A stretch of DNA of 8,195 nucleotides from positions 1-8,195 of the forward strand of contig DKOD01000004.1 in assembly GCA_002469865.1 (NCBI GenBank), written 5' to 3'. The position numbers and the translations under genes are program-made. Within the stretch, counting starts at the first letter, position 1. Each line of letters opens with the position of its first letter. Below are positions 1 to 7,092 of this stretch, one piece after another. The notes under the pieces are model-generated. The model saw nothing but the letters and a program-made list of their open reading frames with translations. It did no database searches and was not told the origin of the DNA. Origin of the DNA: Alphaproteobacteria bacterium UBA7371 (lineage in GTDB: Bacteria > Pseudomonadota > Alphaproteobacteria > UBA8317).

Positions 1-303
1 GCCATATGCGCCAGCCTCCCACATGGCCAGATCATGAATGTTCCAGTTGCCCACCATGATGGTCGCTATGACATTGAGGATGCCGGCCTCAAAATATTGC
101 AAGATGAGGGACGTATCGTGTTTCGCTATCATGGCGAAAACCCCAATGGCTCGGTAGATCACGTTGCGGGCATCGCAAGCGCCAACGGCCGCATTTTGGG
201 GATGATGCCCCATCCGGAAGACCACGTGACAAAACGCCAGGGCAGCACGGACGGGTCTCCCTTATTTGCAGCCTTTGGCCAAATGCTCGGGGGATTGTCA
301 TGA
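1..303 (+). CDS. purQ: Phosphoribosylformylglycinamidine synthase glutaminase subunit PurQ, C-terminal part
   Basis: The 5' end lies outside the window; 100 residues remain, read in the frame that begins at base 1. PurQ is the class I glutamine amidotransferase that releases ammonia from glutamine for PurL, converting FGAR to FGAM in de novo purine synthesis in the cytoplasm. The visible part contains the PurQ-typical PVAHHDGRY stretch (fragment residues 15-23) and the GMMPHPED segment (67-74). In that segment His71 and Glu73 correspond to the catalytic His and Glu of the amidotransferase triad. The nucleophile cysteine lies in the missing N-terminal half. The stop codon TGA at 301-303 overlaps the ATG of purL (ATGA), which suggests translational coupling of the two subunits of one enzyme. 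Confidence 0.96.
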   Translation, partial: AICASLPHGQIMNVPVAHHDGRYDIEDAGLKILQDEGRIVFRYHGENPNGSVDHVAGIASANGRILGMMPHPEDHVTKRQGSTDGSPLFAAFGQMLGGLS

Positions 304-2504
304 CCATCATCACGCCAGAAATCGTGAACCAACATGGCCTGAGCGAGGATGAATACGGGCGTATTCAAGAGCTTATCGGCAGGGAACCTAACCTTGTGGA
401 GCTTGGCATATTCTCTGCCATGTGGAATGAACATTGTTCATACAAATCTTCCAAAAAATGGCTCAAGACCCTTCATGTTTCCGGGCCGCAGGTAATTTGT
501 GGACCGGGTGAAAATGCCGGTGTGGTGGATATCGGAGACGGCATGGCCGCAGTCTTTAAGATGGAAAGCCACAACCACCCTTCATTTATTGAGCCCTACC
601 AAGGGGCGGCTACTGGCGTGGGTGGAATTCTTAGGGATGTATTCACCATGGGCGCCCGGCCCATCGCAGCCTTGAATGCCCTGTTCTTTGGCGCCGCTGA
701 TCATGAGCTTACCCGCAAGTTGGTTAATGGTGTGGTTGCCGGGGTGGGTGGTTATGGCAATGCTTTTGGCGTGCCCACCGTGGGTGGTTCGGTCACATTT
801 GATGAGCGCTACAACACAAATATTTTGGTGAATGCCATGGCCGTTGGCCTGGTTCCATCAGACCAAATATTTTACTCCGCAGCCTCGGAAATTGGTCGCC
901 AGGTTGTCTATATCGGTGCCAAGACAGGACGGGATGGCATCCATGGTGCCACCATGGCTTCGGCTTCATTCGGTGAAGATAGCGCGGAATTACGTCCAAC
1001 CGTTCAAGTTGGGGATCCTTTCTGCGAAAAGCGGCTTTTGGAGGCCACACTCGCCTTAATGGCATCTGGTTGTGTGGATTCCATTCAGGACATGGGCGCA
1101 GCTGGACTTACTTGTTCCGCGGTGGAAATGGGCGCGAAGGGCAATATGGGTGTGCGGCTTGACTTGGACCGGGTACCGCAACGTGAGGCGGCCATGACCG
1201 CATATGAAATGATGCTGTCGGAAAGTCAGGAGCGTATGCTTTTGGTGCTGAGCCCAGGCCGGGAGGATGAAGCAAAGTCTATTTTGGACAAATGGGACCT
1301 CGATTTTGCCATTGTTGGCGAGACAATTTCCCAGACCCAGTTCCAGATTTTCCATCAGGGTGTGGAAGTTGCAAACTTGCCGATCCGAGAACTTGGCGAT
1401 GAAGCGCCGGAATATGATCGAGAATATTCCAGCCCTCCATCATTCCCTGAATTTGATGGATCAGGCCTTGAAAATTTGCCGCAAGCTTCGGCGCTACTTC
1501 AATTGCTGTCCCATCCAAACCATGCGTCTCGTGCCCCTATTTTTGAACAATATGACCATCTTGTTGGCGGCGAAACAATTATCCGTCCCGGTCAGGGTGA
1601 TGCCGCTGTGGTGGCCATGCCAGACCAACGTCATGGCCAAAATAAGGGCTTGGCCATGACCACCGACGTGAACCCCCGCTATTGTTTGCTGGATCCCTAT
1701 CATGGCGCCATGCAAGCAGTGGCAGAAACCTACCGGAATCTCTGTGCTGTGGGTGCCAAACCGTTGGCAATCACCGACAACCTCAACTTTGGAAACCCTC
1801 AACGACCGGAAATCATGGCCCAATTTGTGGCTGCCATCAAAGGTATCGATGCAGCCTGTCGTGCCCTTGATTACCCCGTCGTCTCGGGCAATGTCTCTCT
1901 TTACAACGAAACCGACGGCAGGGGCATCCCCCCGACGCCCACCATTGGCGGGCTTGGGTTGGTGGCCCATGTCGATCATGCACTTGAATTGGCCACGGAT
2001 AATAACCCCGAAGGCATGGTTGTCATGTTGCTTGGCGGCAAGGGAAGCCATCTTGGCGGCAGTGCCCTGGTGGTGGATGTGCTGGGCAGGATGGAGGGCC
2101 CGGCGCCAAAAACAGACCTAACCAAAGAGCGCGCCCATGGTGAATTCGTACGCGCCTTACACCAAGAGGAAAAGATCATGGCATGCCATGATATCTCCGA
2201 AGGTGGCATCGCCATGGCCATGGCCGAACTATGCATGGCCAATGATATCGGCTTTGCCTTTCAAAAGACGGATTGGGGCATGACAAATTTGTTTGGGGAA
2301 GACCAATCACGCTATTTGTTGGTGGTAGATGCATCAATTGCTGAGGCTTTATCTGCCCATGCAAAATCCCTGACCTTCGAGCTTGAACCACTTGGCGCCT
2401 TTACAGGTCGCGTCCTTCAATTGCCCGATGGCTCAGGCCTCTCACTTGATGAGATGAAAAATAACAACATGTCTGGTCTAGATAGCCTATTGAAGAATGA
2501 TTGA
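300..2504 (+). CDS. purL: Phosphoribosylformylglycinamidine synthase subunit PurL (small-type FGAM synthase II)
   Basis: This 734-residue protein has the usual length of the small PurL that works with separate PurQ and PurS, unlike the roughly 1300-residue fused enzyme of gammaproteobacteria. It uses ATP and ammonia from PurQ to amidate FGAR in purine synthesis. The two-fold AIRS/PurM-like architecture is clear. The N-terminal half carries MWNEHCSYK (residues 41-49, with His45 in the place of the family's active-site histidine), KMESHNHPS (87-95, nucleotide and metal site), RDGIHGATMASASF (211-224) and SESQERML (307-314). The C-terminal half has DNLNFGNP (493-500), SGNVSLYNET (529-538) and HDISEGG (630-636). 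The ATG at 300 overlaps the purQ stop, as expected for a coupled start. The downstream bolA-like gene begins within about 12 bases of the stop, so all four plus-strand genes are probably one transcript. No purS is visible; it would be expected upstream of purQ. Confidence 0.98.
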   Translation: MTIITPEIVNQHGLSEDEYGRIQELIGREPNLVELGIFSAMWNEHCSYKSSKKWLKTLHVSGPQVICGPGENAGVVDIGDGMAAVFKMESHNHPSFIEPYQGAATGVGGILRDVFTMGARPIAALNALFFGAADHELTRKLVNGVVAGVGGYGNAFGVPTVGGSVTFDERYNTNILVNAMAVGLVPSDQIFYSAASEIGRQVVYIGAKTGRDGIHGATMASASFGEDSAELRPTVQVGDPFCEKRLLEATLALMASGCVDSIQDMGAAGLTCSAVEMGAKGNMGVRLDLDRVPQREAAMTAYEMMLSESQERMLLVLSPGREDEAKSILDKWDLDFAIVGETISQTQFQIFHQGVEVANLPIRELGDEAPEYDREYSSPPSFPEFDGSGLENLPQASALLQLLSHPNHASRAPIFEQYDHLVGGETIIRPGQGDAAVVAMPDQRHGQNKGLAMTTDVNPRYCLLDPYHGAMQAVAETYRNLCAVGAKPLAITDNLNFGNPQRPEIMAQFVAAIKGIDAACRALDYPVVSGNVSLYNETDGRGIPPTPTIGGLGLVAHVDHALELATDNNPEGMVVMLLGGKGSHLGGSALVVDVLGRMEGPAPKTDLTKERAHGEFVRALHQEEKIMACHDISEGGIAMAMAELCMANDIGFAFQKTDWGMTNLFGEDQSRYLLVVDASIAEALSAHAKSLTFELEPLGAFTGRVLQLPDGSGLSLDEMKNNNMSGLDSLLKND

Positions 2505-2509
2505 GGGAG
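2503..2509 (+). promoter_or_regulatory. Ribosome binding site deciding the bolA start
   Basis: The purine-rich run GAGGGAG lies 6 bases before the ATG at 2516. An alternative TTG at 2501-2503 overlaps the purL stop and would add five residues, but the purine run would then lie inside the coding region. The ATG at 2516 is therefore preferred over both the TTG and the second ATG at 2522. Confidence 0.7.
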
Positions 2510-2515
2510 ACAGCC

Positions 2516-2758
2516 ATGGCCATGGAAGCTGCAGAAATTAGCAAACTCATCAGGGAAGCTATTCCCGATGCAGAAGTGACGATTGAAGATCTTGCCGGTG
2601 ATGGCGACCATTATGCTGCAAAGGTTGTTAGTGCTTCTTTTGAAGGCCTCTCTCGGGTAAAACAGCATCAATTGGTCTATGATGCCCTGCAAGGCCGAAT
2701 GGGTGGCGCCCTACATGCGCTAGCGTTACAAACATCAACACCAACCACAAAAGATTGA
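2516..2758 (+). CDS. BolA/IbaG-family protein
   Basis: This is an 80-residue BolA-fold protein of the short IbaG/YrbA-like type. The body matches the family: an N-terminal helix (about 4-17), the GDGDHYAAKVVSASFEG strand-loop-strand region (28-44), the RVKQHQLVY helix (47-55) and the C-terminal HALALQTSTP strand (67-76). BolA proteins pair with CGFS glutaredoxins and share a [2Fe-2S] cluster. By analogy with characterised BolA proteins, His32 in the loop and His67 near the C-terminus are the likely cluster-facing residues, although this is inference. The gene lies between purL and the glutaredoxin gene with 11-base and 10-base gaps. The direct adjacency to its expected partner strengthens the call. 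Whether it acts as a stress or morphology regulator or mainly in Fe-S and iron sensing cannot be told from sequence. Confidence 0.93.
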   Translation: MAMEAAEISKLIREAIPDAEVTIEDLAGDGDHYAAKVVSASFEGLSRVKQHQLVYDALQGRMGGALHALALQTSTPTTKD

Positions 2759-2768
2759 GGATAAAAAC

Positions 2769-3095
2769 ATGAGCGCGAATGAACAGATTGGTCAAATGGT
2801 CAAAGACAACGACGTGGTGCTCTTTATGAAAGGAACGCCGGTATTCCCACAATGCGGTTTCTCATCCCTTGTGGTGCAAGTGCTTAGCCATCTGGGCGCC
2901 GAATTCCATGCCGTGAATGTTCTTGAAGACCCCGAAATTCGCCAGGGTGTTAAGGATTACTCCAACTGGCCAACCATCCCGCAGCTTTACATCAAAGGTG
3001 AGTTTGTGGGCGGCTGCGACATTATTAAGGAAATGTTCCAGACCGGGGAATTGGCAGAGGAATTCAAAAAGGCAGGTGTGGCACTCCAATCATAA
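2769..3095 (+). CDS. grxD: Monothiol CGFS glutaredoxin (Grx4/GrxD family)
   Basis: This 108-residue single-domain protein has the usual length for bacterial Grx4. The active-site motif CGFS is at residues 29-32 within KGTPVFPQCGFSS. The cis-proline segment WPTIPQLYIKGEFVGGCDI follows at 67-85, including the TIP and GGCD glutathione-binding elements. Such proteins hold a glutathione-ligated [2Fe-2S] cluster as homodimers, or as heterodimers with BolA, and transfer clusters to apo-proteins rather than acting mainly as dithiol reductases. The start codon has a GAGG element about 8 bases upstream, next to the bolA stop at 2756-2758, so the two partner genes are translationally close. It is the last gene of the purQ-purL-bolA-grxD run, because a strong terminator follows within about 20 bases. 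Confidence 0.97.
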   Translation: MSANEQIGQMVKDNDVVLFMKGTPVFPQCGFSSLVVQVLSHLGAEFHAVNVLEDPEIRQGVKDYSNWPTIPQLYIKGEFVGGCDIIKEMFQTGELAEEFKKAGVALQS

Positions 3096-3112
3096 AAAAT
3101 GATGTCTTGATG

Positions 3113-3144
3113 AAAAAAAACCCCGCTTCGGCGGGGTTTTCTTT
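3113..3144. terminator. Bidirectional rho-independent terminator between grxD and rpsD
   Basis: A near-perfect hairpin has arms CCCCGC (3121-3126) and GCGGGG (3131-3136) closed by a TTCG tetraloop. The flanking A run (3113-3120) and T run (3137-3140, then CTTTT) can extend the stem. Because the A tract becomes a T tract on the other strand, the element can end both the grxD operon and the convergent rpsD transcript. It lies 18 bases after the grxD stop and about 20 bases beyond the rpsD stop. Confidence 0.93.
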
Positions 3145-3162
3145 TGTTCGGCATGTGTCTTT

Positions 3163-3780
3163 TTAACGTGAGTAATATTCCACCACGAGGTTTGGTTCCA
3201 TCTGAACCGGATAGGGCACATCAGCCATGGTTGGAATCCGCACAAAGGTGGCAGACATTTTCTGCTGATCAACATCCAAATAATCAGGAATATCGCGTTC
3301 AGCCGACTGAACTGCCTCAAGAACAAGGTTCATGTCCCGCGAACGTTCCCGAACCTCAACCACATCACCAGCACGCAAGCGGTAGGATGGGATATTCACT
3401 TTTTTCCCATTCACCATCACATGGCCATGATTCACAAACTGGCGGGCAGCAAAAACCGTTGGCACAAATTTGGCCCGATAGACCAATGCATCAAGACGGC
3501 TTTCCAAAAGACCAATGAGGTTTTCGCCCGTGTCGCCACGACGACGGTCGGCTTCATCATAGATTGCCCGAAATTGTTTTTCCGACACAGAGCCATAATA
3601 GCCCTTCAGCTTCTGCTTGGCGCGCAGCTGAATACCAAAGTCGGACAATTTACCTTTGCGACGCTGACCATGCTGGCCAGGACCATAACTGCGGCGGTTA
3701 ACCGGGCTTTTTGCGCGGCCCCAAATGTTTTCGCCCATACGGCGGTCAAGCTTGTGCTTTACGGAGTCTCTTTTAGACAT
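3163..3780 (-). CDS. rpsD: 30S ribosomal protein S4
   Basis: This 205-residue protein has full S4 length. S4 is a primary 16S rRNA binder that nucleates assembly of the 30S body and takes part in decoding fidelity. The N-terminal segment (KHKLDRRMGENIWGRAKSPVNRR, spanning about 8-30) and YGPGQHGQRR (32-41) are characteristic. The S4 RNA-binding fold spans about 94-155 and includes the FAARQFVNHGHVMVNGKKV region (110-128). The C-terminal MEPNLVVEYYSR (194-205) is typical of alphaproteobacteria. The protein contains no cysteine, so it is the zinc-free form. The start has a clear AGGAG (complement of 3786-3790) 5 bases upstream of the ATG. The gene is not in an alpha-type ribosomal operon; trmJ lies upstream on the same strand and grxD converges on it. 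Confidence 0.98.
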   Translation of the reverse strand: MSKRDSVKHKLDRRMGENIWGRAKSPVNRRSYGPGQHGQRRKGKLSDFGIQLRAKQKLKGYYGSVSEKQFRAIYDEADRRRGDTGENLIGLLESRLDALVYRAKFVPTVFAARQFVNHGHVMVNGKKVNIPSYRLRAGDVVEVRERSRDMNLVLEAVQSAERDIPDYLDVDQQKMSATFVRIPTMADVPYPVQMEPNLVVEYYSR

Positions 3781-3906
3781 CCTGTCTCCTTTAATTAACT
3801 ACGTTCGCGCGACCAACTCCTTTTTCCCGAGAAAAAACCCCAGAAACGACAGGCCACAAAACAACTTATTTGGGCCACGCAAGCCATGCACGAACAATGA
3901 CGTGAA
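3781..3906 (-). other. Long 5' leader of rpsD
   Basis: Between the predicted transcription start (about 3906) and the rpsD ATG lie roughly 125 untranslated bases. A small hairpin can form from the T-rich and A-rich arms at 3821-3826 and 3831-3836 around a CCGA loop. The self-complementary TCGCGCGA lies nearer the ribosome binding site, at about 3805-3812. S4 represses its own synthesis by binding leader RNA in several bacteria, so regulation here is plausible. However, I recognise no specific S4-binding fold. No tRNA or small gene is visible in this stretch. Confidence 0.35.
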
Positions 3907-3912
3907 GCTGGG

Positions 3913-3942
3913 CGCATACGCGAACAAACCATAAGATGTCAA
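3913..3942 (-). promoter_or_regulatory. Probable sigma-70-type promoter of rpsD
   Basis: On the minus strand a perfect TTGACA -35 box (complement of 3937-3942) is followed after 18 bases by TATGCG (complement of 3913-3918) as a -10 box. Alphaproteobacterial housekeeping promoters commonly have a strong -35 and a looser -10, which fits. The -35 box lies only about 10 bases beyond the trmJ stop codon. No terminator is visible between trmJ and rpsD, so rpsD may also receive read-through from trmJ. Confidence 0.6.
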
Positions 3943-3951
3943 TCTTTTGGG

Positions 3952-4686
3952 CTAATCATTTGGCAATTTTCCAGGCCGAAACTCACTCAATGCGCGTATG
4001 ACGCCACGTAGGGTACGCACTTCTTGGCCAGATAAACCAGCACGCATGAACAGAGCCTTGATGTTGCGCACCATGTGGGGGCGTTTTTCAGGGGGATAAA
4101 GAAACCCCGACAGATCAAGTTCACCAATCAAATGATCAAACATACCTTCCATTTCGGCCATGCTGGCTGCCTCTCGTTCATTGGCGGTCAGATGCCCCTC
4201 ACCCTGCCGGCGCATCCATTCGTAACCCACCAGCAAAACAGACTGGGCAAGATTAAGCGATGCAAATTCTGGGTTGACAGGGATGCGCAAAATTTCATGA
4301 CCCAGGGCAATATCATCATTTTCAAGACCAGCGCGTTCCGGTCCAAAGACCACCGCTGATTGGTGCAGTCTTTGAGCCTCAGCCGCAGCAAATTCTTCCG
4401 GCGACACCATAGGTTTATGTTGGTCACGAACCCGGGCCGTGGTCACCACCACATGATGACAATCGGCAATGGCAGAAGACAGGCTGTCGTGAATACTGGC
4501 TGATTCCAAGATATCATCCGCGCCAGATGCCATGGCCCAAGCTTTGGGATTGGGCCAATCATCCCTCGGCGACACAAGGCGCATTTTTTTAAGGCCAAAA
4601 TTTTTCATGGCGCGGGCAGCCGCGCCAATATTCTCCCCCATCTGGGGTTGAACAAGAATGATAATAGGTTGCAAATCTGTTGCCAT
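3952..4686 (-). CDS. trmJ: TrmJ-type tRNA 2'-O-methyltransferase (SPOUT/TrmH family)
   Basis: This 244-residue protein matches the TrmJ group of the SpoU/TrmH superfamily, which methylates the 2'-hydroxyl of tRNA residue 32 using S-adenosylmethionine. The three SPOUT motifs are clear: NIGAAARAMKNFGL (19-32, with the conserved Asn19 and Arg25), FGPERAGLEN (114-123) and IPVNPEFASLNLAQSV (135-150, lining the knotted cofactor pocket). After the catalytic domain there is an extension (about 176-240) with RNIKALFMRAGLSGQEVRTLRGVIRAL, the helical tail that distinguishes TrmJ from TrmL. The family is firm, but the exact tRNA target is inferred. The stop codon is TAG. A GGGAAG element lies only 3 bases before the ATG, a close and weak ribosome binding site. 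It diverges from icd and lies upstream of rpsD on the same strand. Confidence 0.9.
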   Translation of the reverse strand: MATDLQPIIILVQPQMGENIGAAARAMKNFGLKKMRLVSPRDDWPNPKAWAMASGADDILESASIHDSLSSAIADCHHVVVTTARVRDQHKPMVSPEEFAAAEAQRLHQSAVVFGPERAGLENDDIALGHEILRIPVNPEFASLNLAQSVLLVGYEWMRRQGEGHLTANEREAASMAEMEGMFDHLIGELDLSGFLYPPEKRPHMVRNIKALFMRAGLSGQEVRTLRGVIRALSEFRPGKLPND

Positions 4687-4736
4687 GAACTTCCCAGTTT
4701 ATTTCACACCTATGACCATAGTGGTGCTGGACTTTT

Positions 4737-4742
4737 TACAAT
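4737..4742 (+). promoter_or_regulatory. Candidate -10 element for icd
   Basis: The hexamer TACAAT lies in the 133-base divergent gap between trmJ and icd, about 77 bases before the icd ATG, and differs from the consensus TATAAT at one base. No convincing -35 box is found at 16-18 bases; a weak ATGACC occurs at 19. A small GCCGG/CCGGC hairpin (4784-4798) lies in the implied leader. This is a low-confidence guess. Confidence 0.25.
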
Positions 4743-4819
4743 TAGCGGTTAGTGTCCGTCCACATGAACGAGACCATTCTTAAGCCGGACAGCCCGGCCA
4801 GAGCACAAGGAAGAAATCC

Positions 4820-6034
4820 ATGAGTAAAATCAAGGTTGCCAATCCCGTCGTGGAACTTGACGGCGATGAGATGACACGCATCATTTGGGACATTATCAAA
4901 CAAAAACTTATCCTGCCCTACCTCGATCTTACGCTAGAATATTATGACCTCGGGGTCGAAGAGCGTGACCGCACCGACGACCAAATCACCATTGATGCTG
5001 CCGAGGCCATCAAGCGTCATGGTGTTGGTGTCAAATGTGCCACCATCACCCCAGATGAAGCGCGGGTTGAAGAATTTGGCCTCAAAAAAATGTGGCGTTC
5101 CCCCAATGGAACCATCCGCAACATCTTAGGTGGTGTTGTCTTTCGCGAACCAATCATCTGTCAGAATGTTCCACGTTTGGTTCCTGGCTGGACCAAGCCC
5201 ATCGTTGTGGGACGCCATGCATTTGGCGACCAATACCGCGCCACTGATTTTCTGGTCCCGGGCAAAGGCAAACTCACGATGAAATGGGAAGCAGAGGATG
5301 GATCAGACAGCAAAGAATTTGAGGTTTATGATTTCCCGGGCGCTGGAATTGCCATGGGCATGTATAATCTTGACGAATCCATCAAGGATTTTGCACGCGC
5401 CTGCATGAATTACGGCCTGAACCGCAAATGGCCAGTCTATCTTTCCACCAAAAACACCATCCTCAAAGCCTATGACGGTAGGTTCAAAGATCTTTTTGAA
5501 GAAGTGTTCAACAATGAGTTTGCTGATAAATTTTCTGCGATGGGCATTACCTATGAGCATCGCCTGATCGATGACATGGTGGCCTGTGCCTTGAAATGGT
5601 CCGGTGAATTTGTATGGGCATGCAAAAATTATGACGGCGATGTTCAATCAGACACCGTGGCCCAAGGTTTTGGTTCCCTTGGCCTCATGACATCTGTTTT
5701 GATGACCCCTGACGGAAAAACTGTTGAGGCAGAAGCAGCCCACGGCACGGTCACGCGTCATTACCGCCTGCATCAAGAGGGCAAGGACACATCCACCAAT
5801 TCCATTGCGTCGATTTTTGCTTGGTCACGTGGCCTTGCCCATCGTGCAAAACTTGATGAAAACCAAGCCTTGGCACATTTTGCCTCTGCGATTGAACGTG
5901 TGTGCATCGAGACCGTGGAATCTGGCCATATGACCAAAGATTTGGCGCTTTTGGTGGGGCCAGACCAAGGTTGGCTTACCACCACGCAATTCCTCGATCA
6001 GGTGGATCAAAACCTCCAAAAGGCCCTGTCGTAA
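4820..6034 (+). CDS. icd: NADP-dependent isocitrate dehydrogenase (eukaryote-like type)
   Basis: This 404-residue protein oxidatively decarboxylates isocitrate to 2-oxoglutarate in the TCA cycle, producing NADPH. It belongs to the homodimeric subfamily that includes human IDH1/IDH2, not the E. coli-type enzyme. Visible substrate residues include SPNGTIRNILGG (94-105, with Ser94, Asn96 and Arg100), Arg109 and Arg132 in the IVVGRHAFGDQYR segment; Arg132 aligns with human IDH1 Arg132. Metal and catalytic residues include Tyr139, Lys211, Asp251 in YEHRLIDDMVA (245-255), and Asp274 and Asp278 in the NYDGDVQSDTVAQGFGS signature (270-286). AAHGTVTRHYR (306-316) carries the Arg313-His314 pair that reads the NADP 2'-phosphate, supporting NADP specificity. 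A purine-rich AAGGAAG (4807-4813) precedes the ATG. The gene is alone on its strand, and its terminator reaches into the convergent epimerase gene. Confidence 0.98.
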   Translation: MSKIKVANPVVELDGDEMTRIIWDIIKQKLILPYLDLTLEYYDLGVEERDRTDDQITIDAAEAIKRHGVGVKCATITPDEARVEEFGLKKMWRSPNGTIRNILGGVVFREPIICQNVPRLVPGWTKPIVVGRHAFGDQYRATDFLVPGKGKLTMKWEAEDGSDSKEFEVYDFPGAGIAMGMYNLDESIKDFARACMNYGLNRKWPVYLSTKNTILKAYDGRFKDLFEEVFNNEFADKFSAMGITYEHRLIDDMVACALKWSGEFVWACKNYDGDVQSDTVAQGFGSLGLMTSVLMTPDGKTVEAEAAHGTVTRHYRLHQEGKDTSTNSIASIFAWSRGLAHRAKLDENQALAHFASAIERVCIETVESGHMTKDLALLVGPDQGWLTTTQFLDQVDQNLQKALS

Positions 6035-6059
6035 AACAAAACCCTGATTGGGCTTGAGG

Positions 6060-6077
6060 GCGCCAAAAGTTTGGCGT
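6060..6077. other. Inverted repeat in the icd 3' region
   Basis: The sequences CGCCAA (6061-6066) and TTGGCG (6071-6076) form a hairpin with an AAGT loop, and a G-T wobble can extend it by one pair. No T tract follows on either strand, so alone it is not a standard intrinsic terminator. It lies 26 bases after the icd stop and 11 bases beyond the epimerase stop. It may stabilise the transcript 3' ends. Confidence 0.6.
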
Positions 6078-6087
6078 CACACCATCT

Positions 6088-7092
6088 TCACGAAACACCA
6101 TAAAAACCGCGGTACCAATCCGCGGTTTTTTTGATTCCTGCTTGCAGCTTGGTTGCGGGCTTAAATCCCACCAATTGACTTAGGCGATGGATTTCAGCCC
6201 GGGTTTCCAACACATCACCTGGTTGCAGGGGTTGCAGATCAACAGACAATTTGTGTCCTGTCGCATCTTCCACCGCGGCTACGAAGTCGCGAAGGGTTTC
6301 TGGTTGGTCATTGCCGATATTATATATGCGATGCGGCGCAGTGGATTCAGCTGGCGACATGGCCTGATTGCTGTGGGACGTTGGGGCGTGGCCAAGCACC
6401 CTGATGATTCCTTCAACAATATCATCGATATAGGTGAAATCACGCAGCATGTTGCCATGGTTGTATAAAGGCACCACGCTTCCTTCGAACGCGGCCTTAA
6501 TGAATTTGAACGGCGCCATGTCAGGTCGTCCCCAGGGCCCATAAACAGTAAAAAACCTAAGACCTGTGCTTGGGATATTAAACAAATGAGCATAGGAATG
6601 TGTGATCAATTCATCGGCCCTTTTGGTTGCCCCATAAAGACTTATGGGGTGGTCCGCAGGGTGGGCCTCATCAAAAGGAATTTGGTTCAACCCATAAACC
6701 GAGGATGATGAAGCATAGACAAAATGATCTGGATGAAATTCTCGGCATGCCTCCAACATGTTGAGGTGACCAATAATATTGCTGTTCACATAGGCCATGG
6801 GATCTTTGAGCGAGTAACGAACACCTGCTTGGGCTGCCAGGTGAAGAATAATATTTGGCTGGGCATGACGGATTATTCCTTTCACCGCCCCTGCATCTGC
6901 AATATCTTCCAACGAAGTGAGTTGGCGTATCTCTGCGGGCAATTGATCAAGACGCGCTTGTTTTAAGTCCACGTCATAATAGTTGTTCAGGTTGTCGATA
7001 CCATATACTTCATAACCTTCCTGATGCAGCCGCATCGCACAGGCATGGCCGATAAAACCTGCAATGCCGGTCACAAGAATTTTTTTGGTCAT
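6088..7092 (-). CDS. NAD-dependent epimerase/dehydratase, probable UDP-glucuronate 4-epimerase
   Basis: This 334-residue extended short-chain dehydrogenase most resembles the UDP-glucuronate 4-epimerase group (CapI/LpsL-like). That group interconverts UDP-glucuronate and UDP-galacturonate in the cytoplasm for capsule or LPS sugars. The Rossmann motif TGIAGFIG (8-15) binds NAD. HLAAQAGVRYS (84-94) and ASSSSVYG (127-134) are typical of the group. The catalytic Tyr153-x3-Lys157 lies in SLYGATKRADE. FFTVYGPWGRPDMA (180-193) and DFTYIDDIVEGI (218-229) are strong group markers, and the variable loop at about 236-254 is usual. The start has GAGGAA (complement of 7101-7106) 8 bases upstream. Exact sugar specificity is inferred, so no symbol is given. 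No glycosyltransferase or export gene is adjacent. Its last codons contain the icd terminator hairpin. Confidence 0.88.
   Translation of the reverse strand: MTKKILVTGIAGFIGHACAMRLHQEGYEVYGIDNLNNYYDVDLKQARLDQLPAEIRQLTSLEDIADAGAVKGIIRHAQPNIILHLAAQAGVRYSLKDPMAYVNSNIIGHLNMLEACREFHPDHFVYASSSSVYGLNQIPFDEAHPADHPISLYGATKRADELITHSYAHLFNIPSTGLRFFTVYGPWGRPDMAPFKFIKAAFEGSVVPLYNHGNMLRDFTYIDDIVEGIIRVLGHAPTSHSNQAMSPAESTAPHRIYNIGNDQPETLRDFVAAVEDATGHKLSVDLQPLQPGDVLETRAEIHRLSQLVGFKPATKLQAGIKKTADWYRGFYGVS
6102..6132. terminator. icd rho-independent terminator embedded in the end of the epimerase gene
   Basis: The arms CCGCGG (6107-6112) and CCGCGG (6120-6125) enclose the 7-base loop TACCAAT. An A5 run before the stem and a T7 run (6126-6132) after it allow stem extension and give a classical terminator for plus-strand icd transcription. 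The whole element lies inside the convergent epimerase gene, whose stop is at 6088-6090, and encodes about its last ten residues except the final few. Read on the minus strand it is also a hairpin followed by five T bases. Confidence 0.85.

Noticed and set aside
1494..2051. A 185-codon open frame on the minus strand inside purL
   Set aside because: It lies opposite the well-conserved purL frame, shows no recognisable domain, and its composition is what the complement of purL would give.
2501..2515. TTG start for the bolA-like gene overlapping the purL stop
   Set aside because: The GAGGGAG ribosome binding site points to the ATG at 2516, and BolA homologues do not need the extra residues.
3144..3518. 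Plus-strand open frame opposite rpsD
   Set aside because: It overlaps the conserved S4 gene, has no ribosome binding site of note and no protein-like domain pattern.
4784..4798. GCCGG/CCGGC hairpin in the icd leader as an operator or riboswitch
   Set aside because: It is a five-pair stem with no further conserved structure, which could occur by chance.
5303..5647. Minus-strand open frame opposite icd
   Set aside because: It lies wholly within the conserved icd coding region, and no start signal or family resemblance is seen.
6042..6060. Possible minus-strand terminator CCCT/AGGG with a T-rich tail just after icd
   Set aside because: The stem is only four pairs with an 11-base loop, too weak to call, though it could help end the epimerase transcript.
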